A stretch of 7,168 nucleotides of DNA from DYTH01 sp964552725 (lineage in GTDB: Bacteria > Desulfobacterota > Syntrophia > Syntrophales > UBA5619): NCBI GenBank assembly GCA_964552725.1, contig CAZKHU010000129.1:1-7168 (forward strand). Direction: 5' to 3'. The position numbers and the translations under genes were made by a program. This document shows positions 1 to 5,680 of this stretch, piece after piece (within the stretch, counting starts at the first letter, position 1; every line of letters starts with the position of its first letter). The notes below the pieces were generated by a model that did not search any database, was not told where the DNA came from, and saw only the letters and a program-made list of their open reading frames with translations.

Positions 1-234
1 GGCGCTCTTCCCAAAAACTGAGCAGGGTAAGGGCCAAACCGCGCCCTTCGTACACGCTTAAACCGGCACTCTCCACCCTTAACAGACATTTTAAGCCTGT
101 CCATCCCTGTCTTGCCTCCTTATGCCTCTGTCATAACTCATTGCCGCGCTTTCCCTTCACATATGACAGTGAGAACAAAATTACCGTGAAGGAGTGATAT
201 TCTACGCCTTGGACAAATGGAGAGGGGAGAAAAA

Positions 235-354
235 ATGACGGCGCTTACAGGAAAAAGTGAGAAGATACTCGTGATTGTTGTCTTTGATAAAGCCCCTCCC
301 GGGGTGTGGGTCACTATTTGTCAAGGTGAATATCTGAGCACAAAAATTTCTTGA
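235..354 (+). CDS. Possible 39-residue small protein, unrecognised
   Basis: An ATG at 235 is preceded by GGGGAG (224-229) with a 5-base spacing, a better ribosome-binding site than that of tetR. The frame runs 39 codons to a TGA at 352-354, which lies inside the TTGACA of the tetR promoter. The peptide has a short hydrophobic core (ILVIVV, residues 11-16), then charged and PPG residues, then a second hydrophobic stretch (VWVTI). It matches no family I know. It could be a leader peptide or small membrane peptide, but a 39-codon open frame arises easily by chance and there is no clear promoter upstream. Treat it as a hypothesis resting on the Shine-Dalgarno sequence alone. Confidence 0.18.
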   Translation: MTALTGKSEKILVIVVFDKAPPGVWVTICQGEYLSTKIS

Positions 355-379
355 CAGTGTCGGTTTTCTGAGATAGAAA
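351..379 (+). promoter_or_regulatory. Sigma70-type promoter of the tetR gene
   Basis: The -35 box TTGACA (351-356) matches the sigma70 consensus exactly. A 17-base spacer leads to TAGAAA (374-379), which matches 4 of 6 positions of TATAAT. Transcription would start near 386, about 40 bases before the tetR ATG, leaving room for the operator-like palindrome at 390-401 immediately downstream of the start point. This is the clearest promoter in the window. Confidence 0.6.
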
Positions 380-389
380 GGGTCGAAAA

Positions 390-401
390 ATGAGCATTCA
401 T
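390..401. promoter_or_regulatory. Candidate TetR operator O1 (ATGA-N4-TCAT)
   Basis: ATGAGCATTCAT has inverted arms ATGA/TCAT around four bases, and the next four bases (TCAT, 402-405 in the run ATTCATTCAT) repeat the right half-site. It sits just downstream of the predicted transcription start of tetR, where a bound dimer would block initiation or elongation. A near-identical copy (10 of 12 bases) occurs at 1049-1060 before the adaptor gene. Assignment to the adjacent TetR regulator is inferred from the shared sequence and positions; TetR-family dimers typically bind such palindromes and autoregulate. Confidence 0.45.
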
Positions 402-425
402 TCATGTTGTGGGTAAGGTTTTCAC

Positions 426-1001
426 ATGAAAACATCAGACAAGCGCAGCGACATCATGCAAGCAGTCCTCGACCTCATTGCGGAACAGGGTTTTCATCGA
501 ACCCCGATGGCCGAGATAGCCGCAAAGGCGGGCGTGGCCGCCGGGACGATTTACCGTTATTTCGAGAGCAAGGACGTTCTCATCATCGAGTTGCACCGGG
601 AACTGGAAGGAAAAATCATGACGGTTCTCCAGGGAGGCTATCCATCCGGGAGGCCCCTCCGGGAAAGATTTCTCTACCTGCTCACGGAACTTATCCGATA
701 TTTTATAACGAATCCTCATCATTTCCGCTATATGGAGCAGTACTACAACTCACCGTACGGAATCTCCGTGCATAGAGACAAGCTTTTGGGTAAGTCCGGC
801 AACCACGATATCCTGATGGATATTTTTGAACAGGGGATCGAGCAGCAGGTTCTCAAAGAGTTTCCGAAGGCCGTGCTGTTTTCCCTGGCCTTCGGTCCCC
901 TGATCTCCCTGATGCGCGACCATATTGCCGGCTTCATCGTCCTGGATGATTCCCTGATCGAGCAATTCACGGAAGCCTGCTGGGACGCGATCAAAAGGTG
1001 A
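426..1001 (+). CDS. TetR/AcrR-family transcriptional regulator of the efflux operon
   Basis: This is a one-component repressor of 191 residues, a normal length for the family. The N-terminal DNA-binding domain covers about residues 6-52. The helix-turn-helix is in the segment TPMAEIAAKAGVAAGTIYRYF (about 26-46), and its GVAAGTIYRYFESKDVL portion is the family signature of the recognition helix and following turn. The remaining residues (about 53-191) form the variable helical ligand-binding and dimerisation domain; it is rich in aromatics (RYFITNPHHFRYMEQYY, 91-107), but the ligand cannot be predicted. The start at 426 has AAGG at 415-418 with a 7-base spacing. It lies 164 bases upstream of the adaptor gene on the same strand, rather than divergent as acrR or ttgR are. 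It probably represses its own promoter and the efflux genes through the ATGA-N4-TCAT sites at 390 and 1049. The family call is secure; the target genes are inferred from position. Confidence 0.93.
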   Translation: MKTSDKRSDIMQAVLDLIAEQGFHRTPMAEIAAKAGVAAGTIYRYFESKDVLIIELHRELEGKIMTVLQGGYPSGRPLRERFLYLLTELIRYFITNPHHFRYMEQYYNSPYGISVHRDKLLGKSGNHDILMDIFEQGIEQQVLKEFPKAVLFSLAFGPLISLMRDHIAGFIVLDDSLIEQFTEACWDAIKR

Positions 1002-1003
1002 TG

Positions 1004-1018
1004 CCCATATTTCATGGG
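1004..1018. other. Weak hairpin after tetR, poor terminator
   Basis: CCCAT (1004-1008) can pair with ATGGG (1014-1018) across a 5-base loop, starting 2 bases after the tetR stop codon. No T-run follows it; the next bases are GGAATCGGGG. It does not meet the pattern of an intrinsic terminator, so read-through from tetR into the efflux genes is possible. Confidence 0.2.
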
Positions 1019-1030
1019 GGAATCGGGGCG

Positions 1031-1045
1031 TTATTCTTAGAATAA
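1031..1045. repeat. Perfect 15-base inverted repeat in the tetR-adaptor gap
   Basis: TTATTC (1031-1036) and GAATAA (1040-1045) are perfect inverted arms around TTA. The sequence includes TAGAAT (1038-1043), which matches 5 of 6 bases of a sigma70 -10 box, but no acceptable -35 box lies 16-18 bases upstream (that stretch is G-rich). It may be a regulator site or part of a promoter that needs activation. Function is unresolved. Confidence 0.3.
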
Positions 1046-1048
1046 AGC

Positions 1049-1060
1049 ATGAGAGTTCAT
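1049..1060. promoter_or_regulatory. Candidate TetR operator O2 (ATGA-N4-TCAT)
   Basis: ATGAGAGTTCAT has the same arms and spacing as the site at 390-401 and differs from it only at the two central bases. It lies 105 bases before the adaptor start, between the TAGAAT at 1038 and the inverted-repeat cluster at 1065-1097. It most likely allows the TetR protein to control an internal promoter for the efflux genes separately from its own. The repeat is directly visible; the binding protein is inferred. Confidence 0.42.
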
Positions 1061-1064
1061 TTTT

Positions 1065-1097
1065 ACTCGGAAGTGAGTTTCACTGTGTTTTACTCAC
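1065..1097. repeat. Cluster of overlapping inverted repeats before the adaptor gene
   Basis: Three overlapping inverted repeats are packed here: ACTC/GAGT (1065-1068 and 1075-1078), AGTGA-GTT-TCACT (1072-1084, perfect), and GTGAGT/ACTCAC (1073-1078 and 1092-1097, perfect arms, 13-base gap). The segment TTTTACTC occurs at 1061 and the similar TTTTACTC again at 1088, as a direct repeat. The centre GTGA-N3-TCAC resembles the ATGA-N4-TCAT operator candidates. An extended -10-like TGTTTTACT (1086-1094) lies inside, but its -35 is poor. This is probably the control region of the efflux genes, with the exact promoter unresolved. Confidence 0.3.
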
Positions 1098-1165
1098 GAT
1101 CAAAACGTCGTCTTCCGGATGTGATCGACAATGGGTCGCAAAATTTCAAATAACAGAGGTGTCGC

Positions 1166-2506
1166 ATGCAGATTTATGACAGGGCAAAACGAATCGCCGC
1201 CGGGGGTGTGCTTGCCGGGATCTTGATCCTGGGCGGTTGCGGGCAGACCACCACGGGCGGATCCCCACAGGCTGGCCCCCCCGAAGTCGCCGTTGTTGCC
1301 ATCCAACCGAAACGGTTGGTGGTGACAACTGAATTGGCCGGGCGGACGTCCGCCAATCGGGTCGCCGAAGTGCGTCCCCAGGTGGGCGGCATCATCCAGA
1401 AGCGTCTGTTCGAGGAAGGCGCCGATGTCAAGGCCGGCCAGGTGCTTTATCAGATCGACCCCGCCCCCTTTCAGGCGGCGTACGACAATGCGGCCGCGAG
1501 CCTTGCGGCCATGCGGAAGGCTGCCGACCGGGCACGGGCCGCCCTGAGAGCGAGCCTCGCCGGCGTCACCCGGCAGCAGGCCACCCTGGATTTCGCCCGG
1601 ACGAACCGCGGGCGCTTCGAGGAGCTGTCCAAAGAGGGCGCCGTCTCCGCCAGCCAGCGCGACCAGGCCGTAACTGAGGCCGACGTGGCCGAAGCCACGA
1701 TCCGGGCCGTCGAGGCGCAGGTGGAGAGCGACCGGGCAGCGGTAGCCGCGGCCGAGGCAACCATCGATCAGGCGGAAGCGGCGCTGGAGACGTTCCGGAT
1801 CAATCTGAAGTACACCCGCGTGACGGCCCCCATCTCGGGCCGGATCGGGAGATCCGGCTTCACGGAGGGCGCCCTGGTAACGGCGCAACAGCCCGTAGCC
1901 CTGGCTACCATTCAACAACTGGATCCCATGTACGTGGATGTGCCCCAATCCACGACCGAGCTGCTGCGATTGCGGCGCCGCCTGGAGGACGGCCGTCTCA
2001 GTCACAACGGGGAGATCCGGGACAAGGTCCGCCTCCTCTTTGAAGACGACGCCAAATATCCCTTGGAAGGGGCGCTTCAATTCCGCGACGTCACGGTAGA
2101 TCCGACGACCGGCTCGGTCATTCTGCGGGTTCTCTTTCCCAATCCGAAGGGCGTTCTGCTGCCGGGCATGTTCGTCCGGGCGGTGGTGGAAGAAGGCGTC
2201 AATAAGCAAGCGCTCCTGATTCCTCAACAGGCCGTCTCCCGCAACCCGAAGGGGGATCCCGTTGCGCTGATCGTGGACGCCGAGGGCAAGGTGCAACAGA
2301 GGATGCTTACACTGGATCGTGCCATCGGCAATGCATGGCTTGTGTCATCGGGTCTGGCAGCGGGCGATCGGGTGATCGTCGAGGGGATGCAAAAGGTGAG
2401 ACCGGGCGCTTCCGTGAAAATGATTCCCTTTGAAGCGGATGGGGCAAAGAAAAACGGGGAAGGTCGGAAAGCGGCCCCGGCGGCCGTAAAAGCGGGAGGC
2501 AAGTGA
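1166..2506 (+). CDS. RND efflux periplasmic adaptor lipoprotein (AcrA/MexA type)
   Basis: This membrane-fusion protein links the RND pump to the outer-membrane channel. Its 446 residues begin with a lipoprotein signal: a hydrophobic core at 10-22 and the lipobox LGGC ending at C25, so the mature protein is probably lipid-anchored to the inner membrane. Domain order by similarity: split lipoyl domain (about 65-100 and 214-250, with the family strings AEVRPQVGGII, LYQIDPAPF and TAPISGRIG), alpha-helical hairpin (about 103-213), beta-barrel (about 255-340, with DVTVDPTTGSV and LLPGMFVRA), and membrane-proximal domain (about 345-420, with QKVRPG). The hairpin tip carries the RLS motif used for channel docking: R150, L154, S161. 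Compared with E. coli AcrA as I remember it, the hairpin is longer by about 21 residues per arm. The C-terminus (421-446) is a Lys/Ala/Gly-rich tail. The start at 1166 has AGAGGT at 1155-1160 with 5-base spacing. The stop codon overlaps the pump's ATG by one base. Substrate is unknown. Confidence 0.95.
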   Translation: MQIYDRAKRIAAGGVLAGILILGGCGQTTTGGSPQAGPPEVAVVAIQPKRLVVTTELAGRTSANRVAEVRPQVGGIIQKRLFEEGADVKAGQVLYQIDPAPFQAAYDNAAASLAAMRKAADRARAALRASLAGVTRQQATLDFARTNRGRFEELSKEGAVSASQRDQAVTEADVAEATIRAVEAQVESDRAAVAAAEATIDQAEAALETFRINLKYTRVTAPISGRIGRSGFTEGALVTAQQPVALATIQQLDPMYVDVPQSTTELLRLRRRLEDGRLSHNGEIRDKVRLLFEDDAKYPLEGALQFRDVTVDPTTGSVILRVLFPNPKGVLLPGMFVRAVVEEGVNKQALLIPQQAVSRNPKGDPVALIVDAEGKVQQRMLTLDRAIGNAWLVSSGLAAGDRVIVEGMQKVRPGASVKMIPFEADGAKKNGEGRKAAPAAVKAGGK

Positions 2507-5500
2507 TGCTATCGAGATTCTTCCTGAACCGTCCAGTCTTCGCCTGGGTGATCGCCATTGTCATGATGGTGGCAGGCGGCCTGGCAATCTACAATCTGCC
2601 CATATCCCAATACCCCCCCATCGCACCGCCGTCGATTGCCATCACGGCCTTCTACCCGGGGGCTTCGGCGGAGACCGTTGAAAACAGCGTGACGCAAATC
2701 ATCGAGCAGAAGATGGCCGGCTTCGACAAGATGCTGTACCTGTCCGCTGCGAGCGACTCGTCCGGCTCGTCCCGCATCGAGCTGACCTTTGCCCCGGGGA
2801 CCGACCCGGACCTCGCCTGGGCTCAGGTGCAGAACAAGCTTCAGCTCGCCATGTCGAGCCTGCCGGACGTGGTGCAACGGGGAGGCGTCAAGGTCAGCAA
2901 ATCCACAAGGAACTACCTGATCATCGTGGGTCTGATCTCGGAAGACGGCAGCATGGATGGCAATGATTTGCGAGACTATGCCCAATCCAACCTGGAGAAG
3001 GTGCTCTCAAGGGTTCCGGGGGTCGGCGAGGTTGAAACCTTTGGCACCCAGTACGCGATGCGGGTCTGGCTTAACCCCGATAAACTCACCGATTACCGGA
3101 TGACGGTTCAGGATGTGATCACTGCGCTGCGGGTCTACAACGCGCAGGTTTCCGCGGGCCAGTTCGGCGGGGCGCCGGCGGTGAAGGGCCAGCGTCTGAA
3201 CGCCGCCATTATTGTCCAGAGCTTGCTCAAAACGCCGGAGGAATTTGCCGCCGTTCCCATCCGCACCAATCCGGACGGATCGATCGTGCGGATCGGGGAT
3301 GTGGGTCGAACGGAACTGGGAACCGAGCAATATGATATCCAGTCCTACTTCAACGGCAAACCCTCTGCCGGCATGGCTATCCGGCAGGCCGCGGGCGCCA
3401 ATGCCCTGGACACGGCCGATGCCGTCCGGGCCAAGCTGGCAGAAATGAGCCGCTACTTTCCCTCCGGCATGAAGGTCGTTTATCCCTACGACACCACTCC
3501 CTTTGTCACGGTGGCCATCAAGGAGGTGGTCAAGACCCTTTTCGAGGCGATCCTGCTCGTTTTCCTGGTGATGTTTCTGTTCATGGGAAACATGCGGGCC
3601 ACCCTGATTCCGACCATCGCGGTGCCGGTGGTGATCCTGGGCACTTTCGCGGTGCTGGGGCTTTTCGGGTTCACCATCAACATGCTCACGATGTTCGCCA
3701 TGGTGCTGTCCATCGGTCTTCTGGTGGACGACGCCATCGTCGTGGTGGAGAACGTGGAACGGATCATGGGCGAGGAAGGGCTTTCGCCGCGGGAAGCCAC
3801 GGCCAAGTCCATGGACCAGATCACCAGCGCCTTGATCGGCATCGGGTTGGTGCTCTCGGCGGTCTTCGGCCCGATGATGTTTTTCGGCGGTTCCACCGGG
3901 GTGATCTACCGGCAGTTTTCCGTGACCATCATCGCCTCCATGCTCCTTTCGGTGGTGGTGGCCTTGGTGCTGACGCCGGTTCTCTGCGCATCGCTTCTCA
4001 AGCCGGTGCCCAAGGGGCACGAGGCGGCGGAAACGGGAATCCGGTTCTTGCGCCCCTTCTTCCGGTGGTTTGACCGCATCTTTCTCCGAACCAGGGACGT
4101 TTATCTGAACGTGGTCGGTCACGCCCTTTCGAGGAAACGGCGTTATATATTTGTCTTTTTGCTGATCGTAGTGGCGATGGGCTACCTGTTTCAACGGATG
4201 CCCACCGCCTATCTCCCGGACGAAGACCAGGGAATCCTGATGGTTCAGGCCATGCTCCCGGCCAACTCGACCCTGGAACAGACCGAGGCAGTCATGGAGA
4301 GAGTCAGGAACCATTTTCTTGAAGGCGAGAAGGACTCAGTGGAATCCGTCATGACGGTTGCCGGCATGAGCTTCTCCGGCAGGGGACAGAATGTGGGTCT
4401 GGCTTTCGCCAAACTCAAGGACTGGAAGCTGCGGAGCCGTCCGGACCAGAAGGTCTGGGCCGTGGCCGGAAGGGCCATGGGGGCCTTCTCCCAGATCCGC
4501 AACGCCATGGTATTTGCGTTCGCGCCGCCGGCGGTCATCGAACTGGGCCAGGGCACGGGTTTTGATTTTCAGTTGCTTGACCGCGGCGGTCTGGGCCACG
4601 CCGACCTGATGGCGGCCCGCAATCAGCTTCTCGGCATGGCCATGAAGGACCCGAGATTGGTCCGGGTTCGACCCAATGGCCTGGAAGATGTGCCCGAATA
4701 CCGGATTGACGTCGATTGGGAAAAGGCCGGCGCCCTGGGGGTCCCCATCGCTGCCATCAACAACACCATTTCGGCGGCCTTCGGCAGCGCCTATGTCAAC
4801 GACTTTATCCAAAGCGGCCGGGTCAAACGGGTTTACGCCCAGGCGGACGCCCCTTTCCGCATGCTGCCCGGAGATCTGGAAAAGCTCTATGTGGGCAATA
4901 CCGCGGGCAAGATGGTCCCCTTTGCCTCTTTTGCGTCCGGCCATTGGACTTCCGGATCTCCCAATCTGGAGCGCTTTAACGGCTTTCCATCCATCAACAT
5001 CTGGGGCGAGCCGGCGCCTGGGAGGAGTTCCGGTGAGGCGATGCGGGTCATGGAAGAACTGACCTCGAAGCTGCCTCAGGGGATCGGCTTTGACTGGACA
5101 GGGCTTTCCTACCAAGAGCGGCAGGCCGGCGCCCATACGGCCCCGCTATACGCCTTTTCGATTCTGGTGATTTTCCTGTGTCTGGCGGCGCTCTACGAGA
5201 GTTGGCCTATTCCCCTTTCGATCCTGCTGGCCCTGCCCCTGGGGGTCATCGGCGGTGTGATCGGCTCGACACTCCGGGGCTTCCCCAACGACGTCTATTT
5301 CCAGATCGGGCTCTTGACGACCCTGGGCTTGACCACCAAGAACGCCATCCTGATCGTCCAGTTCGCCAAGGCGCGGGTGGATGAAGGAATGGGGTTGATC
5401 GAAGCAACGCTGGAAGGGGCAAAACTGAGACTGCGTCCCATCATCATGACCTCGCTGGCCTTCGGATTCGGCGTGATGCCGCTGGCGTTTGCGACCGGAG

Positions 5501-5679
5501 CAGGCGCAGGCGCGCAAAAGGCCATCGGCACCGGTGTGCTGGGAGGGGTGGTCACTGCTACCTTTTTGGTGACCTTGTTTGCACCCCTTTTCTATGTGGT
5601 GATCGAAAAGCTCTTCGGAAAACGGGGGAAGCGTGAAGCATCCAAGACAAACGATACAAATCCATCGGAGGATCGATGA
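2506..5679 (+). CDS. RND inner-membrane efflux transporter, HAE1 family (AcrB/MexB type)
   Basis: This proton-driven trimeric pump has 1057 residues from the ATG at 2506. A GTG at 2503 is also in frame, but GGGAGG (2494-2499) is 6 bases from the ATG and only 3 from the GTG, so the ATG is preferred. Twelve membrane segments fit the family: TM1 about 10-28, TM2-TM6 about 340-498, TM7 about 544-562 and TM8-TM12 about 878-1034, with two large periplasmic loops (about 30-335 and 563-875). The proton relay is complete: D408 and D409 in TM4 (GLLVDDAIVVVENVER), K945 in TM10 (TTKNAILIVQFAK), and R975 and T982 in TM11 (RLRPIIMTSLAF). The switch-loop region reads MSFSGRGQN (621-629). In the deep binding pocket F179, F623 and F634 are retained, whereas the positions equivalent to AcrB F610 and F615 are M616 and M621 and that of F136 is Y137 (alignment from memory). 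It starts on the adaptor's stop codon, and its last bases hold the channel gene's ribosome-binding site. HAE1 membership suggests lipophilic or amphiphilic substrates, not metal ions; identity is unknown. Confidence 0.96.
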   Translation: MLSRFFLNRPVFAWVIAIVMMVAGGLAIYNLPISQYPPIAPPSIAITAFYPGASAETVENSVTQIIEQKMAGFDKMLYLSAASDSSGSSRIELTFAPGTDPDLAWAQVQNKLQLAMSSLPDVVQRGGVKVSKSTRNYLIIVGLISEDGSMDGNDLRDYAQSNLEKVLSRVPGVGEVETFGTQYAMRVWLNPDKLTDYRMTVQDVITALRVYNAQVSAGQFGGAPAVKGQRLNAAIIVQSLLKTPEEFAAVPIRTNPDGSIVRIGDVGRTELGTEQYDIQSYFNGKPSAGMAIRQAAGANALDTADAVRAKLAEMSRYFPSGMKVVYPYDTTPFVTVAIKEVVKTLFEAILLVFLVMFLFMGNMRATLIPTIAVPVVILGTFAVLGLFGFTINMLTMFAMVLSIGLLVDDAIVVVENVERIMGEEGLSPREATAKSMDQITSALIGIGLVLSAVFGPMMFFGGSTGVIYRQFSVTIIASMLLSVVVALVLTPVLCASLLKPVPKGHEAAETGIRFLRPFFRWFDRIFLRTRDVYLNVVGHALSRKRRYIFVFLLIVVAMGYLFQRMPTAYLPDEDQGILMVQAMLPANSTLEQTEAVMERVRNHFLEGEKDSVESVMTVAGMSFSGRGQNVGLAFAKLKDWKLRSRPDQKVWAVAGRAMGAFSQIRNAMVFAFAPPAVIELGQGTGFDFQLLDRGGLGHADLMAARNQLLGMAMKDPRLVRVRPNGLEDVPEYRIDVDWEKAGALGVPIAAINNTISAAFGSAYVNDFIQSGRVKRVYAQADAPFRMLPGDLEKLYVGNTAGKMVPFASFASGHWTSGSPNLERFNGFPSINIWGEPAPGRSSGEAMRVMEELTSKLPQGIGFDWTGLSYQERQAGAHTAPLYAFSILVIFLCLAALYESWPIPLSILLALPLGVIGGVIGSTLRGFPNDVYFQIGLLTTLGLTTKNAILIVQFAKARVDEGMGLIEATLEGAKLRLRPIIMTSLAFGFGVMPLAFATGAGAGAQKAIGTGVLGGVVTATFLVTLFAPLFYVVIEKLFGKRGKREASKTNDTNPSEDR

Positions 5680-5680
5680 T

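Larger units (their letters stand above)
1..425. other. Upstream region without a firmly supported gene
   Basis: This stretch is visibly more AT-rich than the efflux genes and has no long recognisable coding frame. At the left edge several short frames are open across the window boundary: a + frame ending at a TAA at 59-61, a + frame open from 3 to a TGA at 195-197, and two minus-strand frames (starts possible at 104 and 76). None can be assigned to a family from so few residues. The centre contains the small ORF 235-354. A GC-rich 4-bp stem (CCCC 293-296, GGGG 301-304) has no T-tract after it and is not a convincing terminator. The right end holds the tetR promoter and operator, listed separately. 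Confidence 0.6.

Noticed and set aside
293..304. CCCC-TCCC-GGGG hairpin as a terminator
   Set aside because: The stem is only 4 bp and is followed by TGTGGGTCAC rather than a T-tract.
202..435. 77-codon minus-strand open frame over the tetR promoter
   Set aside because: It runs across the tetR start, promoter and operator, has no clear ribosome-binding site and no recognisable motif.
1100..2296. 398-codon open frame on the minus strand across the adaptor gene
   Set aside because: It is antisense to an adaptor with all family domains. The translated product has no recognisable motifs and its composition is that of a shadow frame.
3007..4314. 435-codon open frame on the minus strand across the pump gene
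   Set aside because: The product is extremely His/Asp/Gln-rich, as expected from reading the antisense of a membrane protein. The + strand pump is unambiguous.
2503..5679. Heavy-metal (CusA/CzcA type) or hydrophobe/amphiphile assignment of the pump
   Set aside because: The metal type was rejected because sequence strings throughout match AcrB/MexB-type HAE1 pumps (VDDAIVVVENVER, FSQIRNAMVFAF, SYVNDF-like AYVNDF), and the adaptor and channel are also of the multidrug type.
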